Of a stretch of DNA of 64,000 nucleotides, positions 44,001 through 51,977 are shown piece by piece. The stretch comes from Treponema phagedenis (GTDB taxonomy: Bacteria; Spirochaetota; Spirochaetia; Treponematales; Treponemataceae). The stretch's first letter is position 1. Every line of letters begins with the position of its first letter. The translations under genes and the position numbers were made by a program. Under the pieces are notes generated by a model that ran no database searches, was not told the DNA's origin, and saw only the letters and a program-made list of their open reading frames with translations. The DNA lies in contig NZ_CP042818.1 in the NCBI RefSeq assembly GCF_008153345.1, forward strand, positions 434,001 through 498,000, given 5' to 3'.

Positions 44001-44457
44001 GCCGCCCGCAATGAGCGGCTCGGATCTTTCCGCCGCTGATATCGGAAGCCTTGCCCACAAAGCGATTGAAGCGTACTTTTTGCAAAGGGATATTTCCATA
44101 CCTGAAAAACTTAAAAAAGAAATCCATACCATGCGGGATACTTTTTTTAATTCAGAGCTTGGAAAAAAAGCCCTCGCCGCTCAACTGCGAAAAACGGAAT
44201 ACGGTTTTATCACCCGTCTGGAAAACAAACTTGTTGCCGGTCAAATCGACTTACTGTTTGAGGCGGATAACTGCATTTATATTGTGGATTATAAAACCGA
44301 CTCGGTGATCAATCCGGAAAACCACCGGCTTCAATTACAGGTATACAAAAAAGCGGTCGACGACTTATACCGCATAAAACACGCGGAGCAAAAACCCATA
44401 CGCCTCGTGCTCTTTTACCTGCGGCACGCACAAGCGGTTGAAGTTACTGAGCCTTAG
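41041..44457 (+). CDS. addA: AddA-like UvrD/Rep-family helicase-nuclease
   Basis: 1138 residues from ATG 41041 behind GGGGGG. Helicase motifs are intact: I SAGAGSGKTRVLTARYIHL (residues about 20-38), II MIDEFQDNN near 358, III VGDEKQSIYAFRGADVA near 400, IV TSLDTNYRTETG near 437, V SVHKSKGLEFPIV near 780 and VI LLYVALTRAECRL near 850. The C-terminal nuclease domain has GSLAHKAIEAYF, GQIDLLFEADNCIYIVDYKTD and LQLQVYKKAV. Together with the gene before it, it would unwind and cut broken DNA ends to load RecA. An acidic insert DDLDDLDGSSEGSEEAG near 520 is unusual. Confidence 0.93.
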   Translation: MSDFIESLNQNQKAAALIDVNAVISAGAGSGKTRVLTARYIHLVINKKIPVEKIVALTFTKKAAAEMYQRIYRELLTCDSPEAKQAINSFHLARIMTIDSFSLAVARTGCKNFGISPDFSIDKNAGDLLAEQIALDFFLKHRNNKSLQTFMGESNIETFAQELFGTLLSEHIFVSSPIDFQKKLRLQLEKTKESFRYAADEARRVLQELDLLCSKADFNNNAIKKCKLILDSVFQNNYDFSGDDCAEYLHKLEQLFVIKGNLGGSNLAAAECRSIIKNEIRERIYPKLLNSYALLGHQADIEELFKLFEEIQAEYIQKKKETGTLNYGDVAMLARDVLLHYPDIRHFYKQDISAIMIDEFQDNNILQKELLYLLAERENWETPAIPASEELSEGKLFFVGDEKQSIYAFRGADVAVFRQLSYDLHADSYRTKTSLDTNYRTETGLLDFFNRIFSLVFYSHRNKPDSGIVPTFEAEFFPIGTARHTEGVEPKIELFGVDKHRLENYQRFEDTLDDLDDLDGSSEGSEEAGTTLYLTPREAEAFRLAKRIKELYEDKTPVRHKDEKARPCRWADFAILMRATTNQQIFERFLRAEGIPYRSVQQKGLFFDAPINDIYALLQLALLPSDRQSYAQVLRSPFVLLDDRSFTIIMLNNAEPFSADMDSLLEDEARNRFEQGRALYERVQNYLKSYSNAELVTKLWYDEAYRYILLTNPEYHSYLDLYDYFFEAARLADEQHIAISDFVANIRSYAENLEKPDEMEIPFEGDNDAVQIMSVHKSKGLEFPIVCIPSCDYKGIPIKKDGKFYFSDEYSVAMHLPPVKGFEGNPENIFYTEMKEELGQKQVAEAKRLLYVALTRAECRLIISGTLPIAAKEDQYTENVQRSFEEIKKFFTEQNPNSSTRSFFSLLLSAIANDILAEKEPVFSFEEILPIERKTVTSQIPQSRKTDYAAVYRKLQIKPAHRLTEKPVTAVTGLEKDSRWTNAREQEPPAMSGSDLSAADIGSLAHKAIEAYFLQRDISIPEKLKKEIHTMRDTFFNSELGKKALAAQLRKTEYGFITRLENKLVAGQIDLLFEADNCIYIVDYKTDSVINPENHRLQLQVYKKAVDDLYRIKHAEQKPIRLVLFYLRHAQAVEVTEP

Positions 44458-44510
44458 TGCTGCACTCTTTTAATACTTTTATACAAATTGTAAAAAATTT
44501 TATAAGCAAG

Positions 44511-44678
44511 AGCTCGACACGGCGCAACGGTGAGCAAACTTACCACAGGGCGAACCCTTGGAATTTCTACCTTTGGTTCGCCAACGAGTTTTAAAGCTTC
44601 AATTTTACAAAATAGTGTTGATGCTTTAAAACATCGTTTGGAATTTTGCAACGGTGAGCAATTTACCATAGGAATGCT
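44511..44678 (-). repeat. Core-and-cassette repeat, copy 9 (cassette between two partial cores)
   Basis: Read on the minus strand: GCATTCCTATGGTAAATTGC and CTCACCGTTGC (44678-44648), stem 1 GTTTTAAAGC with GCTTTAAAAC, stem 2 GGCGAACC (44582-44575) with GGTTCGCC (44556-44549), then a second GTGGTAAGTTTGCTCACCGT followed by GCGCCGTGTCGAGCT. So about 24 bases of the core are present on both sides of the cassette. It lies between addA and the convergent broken chemoreceptor. No gene is seen in 44458-44831. Confidence 0.88.
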
Positions 44679-44831
44679 GGAACCGCAACTATTCATTGTT
44701 AATGCTCCGATTAGTATAATAGAAGTTAATTACAGAACGTTACACCGGATGTGCTCAAAACTTCCTCGCCGGTTTTTATATGTACATTTCAAAGGTTTTA
44801 AAAAACTTGCAAACACACGGTTGTCAAGGTT

Positions 44832-46511
44832 TTAAACTTTGAACTTCTTAACCTCGGTTGCTAATTTTTCAATGCTCTCTTTGTTTTTTTGTGTGATTTC
44901 GTTTACTTCCTGTACCGCGTTATTTATTTGAATTGCGCCCGATGCCATCTCATCCATGCTGTCGGTAATTACCCGTGTAAGATTATTCAGTTTTTGCATT
45001 TCCAGCGCAATGCTTTCTCCGCCTTTAAGCATTTCAGTAGAGCCATCCTTTACTTCTGCTGTAATATTATTAATGCCTTCAATTGCTGGCAATACTTCTC
45101 CACTACCAATCTCTTGCTCCATCATTGCCTGCATTAAACGATTGCTGGTATTTTTTACTTCTCCGGATAATTTAAAAATAACATTAAACGTTTCTTTTAC
45201 TTTTTCAGCAGAAGACGAAAGAATATCAATTTCTCCGGACAGTGTTTTTAATGTAGTAGCTATGGCTTTTCCTTGCCCTGAAGATTCTTCTGCCAATTTT
45301 CTGATTTCATCAGCGGCAACCGCAAAGCCTTTTCCGCTGTCTCCCGCATGAGCTGCTTCTATGGCGGCATTCATCGCCAATAGATTTGTCTGACTTGCTA
45401 TGTGCTGAATAACGGCACTCGCTTCAAGCAATGCCCCTGATTCTTCTGCAATTTTTTGTGTTACATCGTTTGAAATGATAATAGTGTCTTGTCCTTCGGA
45501 AGTAGCAGTTGCAAGGTTGTTAATGGCACTATTTGTTTTTTCAAGAGTTTGAGTTATAGAACCGATGTTTGCGACCATTTGTTTTATTGCTGATGAAGAT
45601 TCGGATACGCTTGCCGCTTGATTTTCAATGCTTGAATCAAGTTGCTTTATTGTACGAATAATTTCCTCGATAGTTGCAACAGTTTCCGTAACACTTGCAG
45701 CTTGTGTAAGTGCTTGCTGTTTTACTCCATCAATATTTGTGCTGATTTGGTATACCGCACTTGCGGTTTCTGTCATGTTACTTGAGAGCTCAGTACCAAT
45801 ATTCTGCATGCTATTTGTATTTTCAGCTACTTGTTTAACAGATTCGCCGATTTTTTTATTGTCTGATTAAAGTAATCGGCAAGATCGGTTACTTCATCAT
45901 TTCCTGTAACAGGCAGATAAACTGTCAGATCTCCGTCACCTTGAGCAATATTTCGTAATGCGTTAACGGTAGCTGTTATGGGTTTTATGATTGTGTGTGC
46001 GGTGAAAAAAACACTGCCAAGGGCGATCAGCAATATGATGCTGCCTGTAACCGCTATGGTCGCCCTCAATGTTTTTATGGTTCCCATAAATTCATATACA
46101 GGTGCGGATATAATAACTGTCCAGCCGGTGTTTTGCATTTTTGCAAACGAAGCAATTTCCCATTCTCCCTCCCAATAAAAATAATCAGCAGAAGGTTCTG
46201 TTTCTTTCATAGCTTTCTTTTCAAAATCCGCTATTGTCTCAAATGAAGAATTTGTTTTTGCCTGCTCAATACTATTTTCTTGTTTTTTTACTACTTCGAT
46301 TTCTCTGTCGGCAATTGTTGTACCGGTAAGCCCTATGATATAACAATACCCTGTTTCTCCTATCGTGACATCTTTAATATGTTCACTAAGCCAAACTCCG
46401 TTAACAGTTGCATTTACTACACCGATAATTTTTTTATCGGCGTTATCATATACAGGTACTGCAAATATAATCATAAGTGTATCGAGTGAGCGAGAAATAA
46501 GCGGTTCTGAC
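44832..46511 (-). pseudogene. Chemoreceptor (MCP), frameshifted and cut by the prophage
   Basis: Two frames together make the C-terminal two thirds of a Cache-type receptor. The upstream part (46511-45830) has the end of a dCache domain (IIFAVPVYDNADKKIIGVVN, GETGYCYIIGLTGTTIADRE), a membrane segment near 46050 and a HAMP domain. The downstream part (45809-44832) is the signalling domain with [20 protein letters not shown]. They are separated at A7 (45851-45857); with A8 the chain reads [20 protein letters not shown] without a break. The N-terminal membrane segment and first part of the Cache domain are missing because prophage sequence begins near 46512. Its signalling domain is a paralogue of the receptor at 6340-8281. 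Confidence 0.88.
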
Positions 46512-46526
46512 TGTAACTTTACGCGC

Positions 46527-46560
46527 GGTTTGGCAAAATTTATTACGAGGTTTGGCAAAA
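46527..46560. repeat. Two 12-bp direct repeats at the prophage right end
   Basis: GGTTTGGCAAAA occurs at 46527-46538 and 46549-46560, 22 bp apart or two helical turns. They lie 15 bases inside the probable terminus, where Mu-type transposases bind. GT-rich repeats (GCGTGTTTT and variants) continue to about 46610. Confidence 0.65.
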
Positions 46561-46705
46561 AACGTGTGTTTTTGCGTGTTTTAGGCTGTTTTTTCGTGTT
46601 TTTTATGACAAATTTTGATGGTTTTTAATCATTTTTTAAACCATTTTTTTTAACATTTTACTAGCCTTTTTAACACTGTAAAACACCCTTTTTACAAGAA
46701 ATATT

Positions 46706-47524
46706 TTAAAGTTTTTTTACTTCTCCGTCAACAATTCCGATTGGATAGTTTGCGGTTAGGACTTCTATTTTTGTCATTCTTTTAGCTTTCCCCTTTGCGC
46801 TTAAAGAAGAGGCCATTTTTAATTCAATGCAGTACCAATTATTTTTTTTGGTAAACTCCATAAGGGCTTTGTTTCGATAAGAACTAAGCAAGAATTTCCC
46901 CTGTATATTTTGCAGCATTCCTAAAAGGTTATCAAAATCTTGTTGAGTATAACCGTCATAATGTCCTTGATGTGTACCTACATAGGGCGGGTCAATATAG
47001 TGGAATGTATCGGCTGTATCGCGGGAAGCAATAACCTTTAAGGCATCGCAATTTTCAATTTGCAGCATTCTAATTCTATTTGATATTTTATCCGTAAACT
47101 CATCTATTTTATTTACAATATTCTTTGTTGTACTCTCATTCTTTTTTTCATACGCAAACCCCGTCCCGATACTATTCCCAAATGACATATTAGCTTGCAC
47201 CCATACAGCCCATGCTCTTTTTACCGTATCAAACATGTCAGGGTTTTCGTAAATTATTTTGGCATGTCGGTGCATTTCACGGCTATGCAGCGTTTTCATA
47301 ATTTCTTTTTGGAGTGCTGGGAAGTCTTCTTGTACAACTTGGTAAAAGTTGATGATTTCCGCATTTGTATCGTTGATGACTTCAGCTTGTGAGGGCTCTT
47401 TCGCGAACAGAACAGCAGCACCTCCGCAGAAGGGTTCGCAGTAGATTTTATGTTCAGGAATAAGTGATACTATTTTTTTTGCAAGCTGTTGTTTGCCGCC
47501 GTAATAACTAATAGGTGTTTTCAT
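46706..47524 (-). CDS. D12-class DNA adenine methyltransferase (phage)
   Basis: 272 residues. The SAM motif KTPISYYGGKQQLAKKI lies at the N-terminus and CEPFCGGAAVLFA near 30. The catalytic DPPY is in FHYIDPPYVGTH near 178. The order and length match Dam-like N6-adenine methyltransferases of the D12 class. Its place beside the prophage end fits a late-expressed phage methylase that protects the genome from host restriction. The recognition sequence is unknown, and no restriction partner is visible. AAGGAAG precedes the ATG. Confidence 0.93.
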   Translation of the reverse strand: MKTPISYYGGKQQLAKKIVSLIPEHKIYCEPFCGGAAVLFAKEPSQAEVINDTNAEIINFYQVVQEDFPALQKEIMKTLHSREMHRHAKIIYENPDMFDTVKRAWAVWVQANMSFGNSIGTGFAYEKKNESTTKNIVNKIDEFTDKISNRIRMLQIENCDALKVIASRDTADTFHYIDPPYVGTHQGHYDGYTQQDFDNLLGMLQNIQGKFLLSSYRNKALMEFTKKNNWYCIELKMASSLSAKGKAKRMTKIEVLTANYPIGIVDGEVKKL

Positions 47525-47597
47525 TTTTTACTTCCTTAAGCTTTTATTTTAGCCATTGTACTATTTTAATTTTTGACTTTTCGGAATATAGATAAGG

Positions 47598-47606
47598 TGG
47601 TATAAT
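47598..47606 (+). promoter_or_regulatory. Extended -10 promoter of the prophage lipoprotein gene
   Basis: TGGTATAAT at 47598-47606 is an extended -10 box on the strand opposite to the prophage genes. A TTGACT lies 23 bases upstream of the -10, too far to be its -35. It gives the lipoprotein gene independent expression. Confidence 0.5.
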
Positions 47607-47632
47607 AAGAGCGGAGGAAGGTTTTATTTTTA

Positions 47633-48187
47633 TTGTTTGCGATTGCAGCCTTGGTCGGGTGTAGAGATAACACGCAAGCCGGCAGCGGTGTAGATACCGG
47701 ATCGACTAATTCCGGGGCGAATAATTCAGGCAAAACGCAACCAAGCGGAACGCAATCAGGCAAACTTGAAACCGTTGGTTTTGTATCAAAAAGATGGTTT
47801 GACGATAAAACAAAAAGACCTGAATTTACTATTAAGAATTATAAAGTAACCTTTAACGATGCCCCGGCATTTGATGAAATTACATGGATGACTTATATAT
47901 ACACTGAAACTGTTGGTTTTACCAATTGTGCAGGTGGGGATACTGTTTATCCGGATGACTATACGTGCTGGGATATATATTTATATCCGGCTAAGCCTGA
48001 AAACGATTTTGCCGAAACATGGCTTGCGAAAGATAGTCTTGATTTTAGTAAAAGAATAAAAATACCGGTTACCAAAGTTGAAGTGCTGGACAATCAATAT
48101 TTTGACCCCGCAAGCGGGCATCCGTTTAAGCTAAAGGTAAGCATTAAAGGCTACCCTGATATGATTATTGCAGGCTCAAAAAAATAA
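47633..48187 (+). CDS. Lipoprotein encoded against the prophage genes (probable moron)
   Basis: About 184 residues. The start is uncertain: TTG 47633 is the first plausible codon after GGAGGAAGG, with a rather long gap. The N-terminus FAIAALVGCRDN is a short lipoprotein signal with the Cys at about residue 10. A low-complexity Ser/Thr/Gly/Asn linker (GSTNSGANNSGKTQPSGTQS) leads to a beta-rich domain without a recognised family (GFVSKRWFDDKTKRPEFTIK, FDEITWMTYIYTETVGF). It is the only gene on this strand among the tail genes and has its own promoter, as expected for a gene expressed from the lysogen to alter the host surface. Confidence 0.7.
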   Translation: MFAIAALVGCRDNTQAGSGVDTGSTNSGANNSGKTQPSGTQSGKLETVGFVSKRWFDDKTKRPEFTIKNYKVTFNDAPAFDEITWMTYIYTETVGFTNCAGGDTVYPDDYTCWDIYLYPAKPENDFAETWLAKDSLDFSKRIKIPVTKVEVLDNQYFDPASGHPFKLKVSIKGYPDMIIAGSKK

Positions 48188-48190
48188 ATT

Positions 48191-49555
48191 TTAAAAATAT
48201 TCTAGCACAATGTAAGCTGAACAATTAGTACTTATCGCACTAAACAGCAATTGAGCCTTAGTAGTATTAAGCGCAATCATATTTTTTGCCGCAGCATAGG
48301 CTAAAGGATAGGTTTCCTTTCCGATTGTTACAACCCCTTCTATGCTTGTTATGGTATCAATGTTGAGCGGTTTGAGATCAAGAGGTTTTCCCGATCCTTT
48401 TTTCAAAAAATAAATAGGTATTGAAACTCTTTTTACAACAACCTCATTCCAGTTTGTTTTATCGGTACGCCATATTTTGTTTGTTTCAGTTTCAAACCCG
48501 TCAAATTTATATATATCGCCTCCGGGAGCGGGCTTGTTTTCGAGTTCTTCTACACGGTTTGAAATTTCGCCGATGTCTGTTGTAAGATTTGCAATATTGC
48601 CATCAACTACATCTACACGGTTTGAAATTTCGCCGAGACCTGTTCTAAGATTCGCAACATTAACTTCAACTACATCAAGTGCTTTTTTATTTACGGCTTC
48701 GGCTTCAGTTTGGGCATCGGGAACTTCAATAGAGCTGTTTTTATTGCGGATAACATTATGATAGGGTTTAAGCTCTGCAGTACGCTCGTCAAGTTTTTGC
48801 TCCGCCGATTGTTTTTGTTCATCGGTTGCGCTTGACTCATCGATACCCGCAGGCAAAAAGTCTTGCAGTGTTAGGGTGGGGTTTTCCGCCTTAACTTTTT
48901 TTGTGAGCGTTTCAATATCGGAGATGAGTTCATTTTTTGCTTCGGTAATTTTGTTTTGTGTTCTTTCTTCACTTGTTTGTATTGCTTGGGTTTGGCTCTT
49001 TAAGTTTACCAGGTCTTCATTTTCTTTTGCATCCGCCGCCTTCAGTCTTCCGTCTTCGGTTCTGTATGCGATGGAGTTACCGGTAACCGTTTCGGTTGCG
49101 TTGTGTGCTTTGCCGTTTGTAATGTGTTCTTCAAAGTTGCGCACGAGTGTGTTAAATTCTTGTGTTTGTTTTTCATTTATTTCGCTTAGCGTGTTTACTC
49201 CGTCGGCAATGCAATTAATATCTTCGGCAGATAAAAGGTCTCCATAAGAATGATAGCGAATAAATACTTTTTCAAAACGTTGATTGAAGGTCAGCGCTTT
49301 GTAACAATCAATGTTTGACATTTCAGAAGCGATTGAATCGATTTCTGCAAAGTTATAATCGGTTTCAAGGACAAGCGGCTTTTGCATTGTATCATCTTCA
49401 TAGACTTCCATGGTGTTTGAAAAATAAATTGAGTGTTCAACATAGTATACCTTATTCGGAATAATGTTTGTAATTTTTTCTTTTTGTACAAAGTTTTCTG
49501 AATTTTCCTTTGTAAGGTCTGCATTAAATAATTTCCTGATTCTAATTTTTTCCAT
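48191..49555 (-). CDS. Phage tail-fibre-like protein with coiled-coil repeats
   Basis: 454 residues from ATG 49555, which follows AAGGAGA; a longer frame starts inside the previous gene. The first 130 residues are mixed alpha/beta, probably the part attached to the tail (MEKIRIRKLFNADLTKENSE). The middle is helical (ERTQNKITEAKNELISDIET) and includes a 21-residue tandem duplication (VANLRTGLGEISNRV, IANLTTDIGEISNRV). The C-terminus is beta-rich and probably binds the receptor. Its order behind the tail hub fits a fibre or fibre tip. No chaperone gene is identified. Confidence 0.65.
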   Translation of the reverse strand: MEKIRIRKLFNADLTKENSENFVQKEKITNIIPNKVYYVEHSIYFSNTMEVYEDDTMQKPLVLETDYNFAEIDSIASEMSNIDCYKALTFNQRFEKVFIRYHSYGDLLSAEDINCIADGVNTLSEINEKQTQEFNTLVRNFEEHITNGKAHNATETVTGNSIAYRTEDGRLKAADAKENEDLVNLKSQTQAIQTSEERTQNKITEAKNELISDIETLTKKVKAENPTLTLQDFLPAGIDESSATDEQKQSAEQKLDERTAELKPYHNVIRNKNSSIEVPDAQTEAEAVNKKALDVVEVNVANLRTGLGEISNRVDVVDGNIANLTTDIGEISNRVEELENKPAPGGDIYKFDGFETETNKIWRTDKTNWNEVVVKRVSIPIYFLKKGSGKPLDLKPLNIDTITSIEGVVTIGKETYPLAYAAAKNMIALNTTKAQLLFSAISTNCSAYIVLEYF

Positions 49556-49583
49556 TTTTATAATCTCCTTAGATTTTTTATTT

Positions 49584-51953
49584 TTACGCATACCCCGCTT
49601 CTCGTTTTGCAAGGACGGGGCGGTCTTTCAATGCAAAACTTTTTAAGGCTCTGCTGTCGCGAGTATGCTTTTTAGTTTGTTTAATTTTTATCTTTTGGGC
49701 TAATGCACCGTTATAGGTGTATTCCATTTCATCAATTATTCCTTGCATAAATCCATAGCCGCGTAAACTTTTAAAGGCGATTAAATCGTAGAGCATCAGG
49801 CGCGGGTCGCTCCATGCTTGTACACTAAAATCTTTTGCAAAGTGTCGGTAATAATAACTCATTGATTGTAACACATCGCGTGCAATGTCATCGGAAGCGA
49901 GCGCGCCCACTTCAATATTTTTTACGATTTCGCCATTGACTTGTATGTCATCTTCGTTTCTTGCGGTGATTGTTTTTTTAAATTGTGAAGGAGTAAGACG
50001 GCTGCCGTATATTTTAACGGTGAGCGTTTGAGGGTTCTCTTTAAAATAATTCCACGCCTTAACTTCAATTCCTTCGTTAGTAATTCGATATAAGAATTCA
50101 AATTGAGTTTGTTTAAAAATGTTTTCAATTTTAATGAGGTCAAAACTTGCCGCATCTTTTAAATCGATTTTAAATACTTCCGGCTTATTGTGTGCATTGC
50201 GCGACTCGACTGCTTCGGCATCGGCGCTATTTAATGACGGGTCTTTTTCAGGGATGATATACGTGCGCGGCATTTTCGGTACAATGAAGTTTTCCGTTTT
50301 TAAAATAGTATTATACGGCTTTTCTCGTATCATTTGAATAATAGTGAACTGCTCTCCTTCATCTCGATCGATAAAGTTCCAAACCTTCACAATTGCCCGT
50401 ATCGGTTTTTCCTGTGCGCCATACTCGTAAATGGTTTCATATTCAAGGGCTTTCGGAATAAGCGGGTCAGAGAATTCAAGGGCTTCAAAATTATCAGGAA
50501 GTAAAATGGTAAAGGTTGCACTCGGCTCTGCTCCTGCGCCGAGTTCGCGCTCATGAAGGGGAATGCGTATTTTATCTTGCGGAAATTCCCGCTTTGGGAT
50601 TCGCTCATTGTAGATGTATGATTGCTTTTTCCCAGCATGATATTCACCGTCATATTCATACGTTGCGTATGAAAGATTAATGATATTTGGCGAAAGTGTT
50701 TTAGTTTGTCCACCGCCTTGTGATTTGTATTCGTGCAATAAAAAATAGCGCAATGGGTAGCGAATTGCTCCGTGACGAGAGAGCATCGGTGTTGCGATGA
50801 GGGCGGAGCCTGTTTCATCGCAGGCGCAAAAGGCGTTGGTTAATACGCACAGTTTATTTAGCAGTGATCCGATGTTTCCGTTTAAAGGGATGCGATTTAG
50901 CGCAACCCGTTTTAATTGCTCGTCAACTTTGATAGCAGATAAGTTTATTGCGTTTGCGATTTTTGCAAAGCACTCATAGGCGTTTGTTTTGTCTCCTATT
51001 CCTAAATTAAGATAATCATTTTTACGCACTCCGATATAGTCTTGTGCTTTTACAGTTACACTTATTTTCTGCTCGTTCGTGTCAATGTCGGTTACAAAGA
51101 AGTTTCCGAAGTTCAATATAAACGGCTTTTGATTTTTTCGTGTATTGAGAATGAGTGCGACGGAGACAATCGCATTTGCATTAAAAAAACCTGCAATGGG
51201 GCTTTCACTATTTTTATCATCATACATGCGAGTTATATTATTCAATTCGATTTCAAGTGAATTAATATAGAGCCTGCCAATAGAGCCTTCTTTGTTTTCT
51301 GTTTTCTTTTTTTGCTGTTTAATTTTTACTACGTCTTTTTCAGTAACAAAGAATTCAAATCCGGGATAAAAGGAGACAATCCATATTCTTTTATTCGCTG
51401 TGTGTTTCGTAACATGCAATTCAAGGATACCGACATTCTCTGCTTTTAGTGGAAAGACAATTTCATTGCGTGTATTGTTTGTAATTGTATACCGGGTGAT
51501 TTCCGTATCGTTTTTTGTTTTTGCAATTACGGTTGCCTCTTTAATTATTCGGTCAGGATTAGTACGGATAGTAATTTTTTTTGTGTCTGTGTTCGGCAGA
51601 TACAGTTTGATACAATCTGTTACCGATCCGGAGTGGTCAGCTTTCTTTCCGATGTAGCCGATGTGTGAATATGGCTGGCGCTTTACTTGGTGGATTCTAT
51701 TGTCGCGGTGAATATTGTACGGTTCAGGGAACACGCGATAATTTATTTCCTCGTCAATAAAAAGTCTCTGTTCGATATGGTATAAATACGGGTAGACTAT
51801 TTGGTCAGGTACCGATCCCGTTTGTGTATTCGGGGCGAAAATCTTAATGCTTTCCGGCACTTTGCAGGAGAGAAATGAGAAGATAATGCGAGCGGTGTAA
51901 CTGCGATTATTGCCGCGTATTTTTTGTTCGGTTGAAAGGGGTGTTTTTATCAT
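49584..51953 (-). CDS. Large phage tail protein, probably tail hub/baseplate
   Basis: 789 residues without membrane segments. Residues 230-330 include IGRLYINSLEIELNNITRMY and ISVTVKAQDYIG, a barrel-like pattern also seen in hub proteins that assemble at the tail tip. Its size and place between the collar protein and the tail fibre suggest the central tail hub or tip. No specific family can be named from the sequence. It starts 25 bases after the collar gene, with no classical ribosome site just upstream. Confidence 0.55.
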   Translation of the reverse strand: MIKTPLSTEQKIRGNNRSYTARIIFSFLSCKVPESIKIFAPNTQTGSVPDQIVYPYLYHIEQRLFIDEEINYRVFPEPYNIHRDNRIHQVKRQPYSHIGYIGKKADHSGSVTDCIKLYLPNTDTKKITIRTNPDRIIKEATVIAKTKNDTEITRYTITNNTRNEIVFPLKAENVGILELHVTKHTANKRIWIVSFYPGFEFFVTEKDVVKIKQQKKKTENKEGSIGRLYINSLEIELNNITRMYDDKNSESPIAGFFNANAIVSVALILNTRKNQKPFILNFGNFFVTDIDTNEQKISVTVKAQDYIGVRKNDYLNLGIGDKTNAYECFAKIANAINLSAIKVDEQLKRVALNRIPLNGNIGSLLNKLCVLTNAFCACDETGSALIATPMLSRHGAIRYPLRYFLLHEYKSQGGGQTKTLSPNIINLSYATYEYDGEYHAGKKQSYIYNERIPKREFPQDKIRIPLHERELGAGAEPSATFTILLPDNFEALEFSDPLIPKALEYETIYEYGAQEKPIRAIVKVWNFIDRDEGEQFTIIQMIREKPYNTILKTENFIVPKMPRTYIIPEKDPSLNSADAEAVESRNAHNKPEVFKIDLKDAASFDLIKIENIFKQTQFEFLYRITNEGIEVKAWNYFKENPQTLTVKIYGSRLTPSQFKKTITARNEDDIQVNGEIVKNIEVGALASDDIARDVLQSMSYYYRHFAKDFSVQAWSDPRLMLYDLIAFKSLRGYGFMQGIIDEMEYTYNGALAQKIKIKQTKKHTRDSRALKSFALKDRPVLAKREAGYA

Positions 51954-51977
51954 CGCTCTGTTAAAAAAACTTTTTAA

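Noticed and set aside
45800-45870. Programmed frameshift in the broken chemoreceptor
   Set aside because: The A7 run would need a +1-type change and the gene is already interrupted by the prophage, so a decayed gene is the simpler reading.
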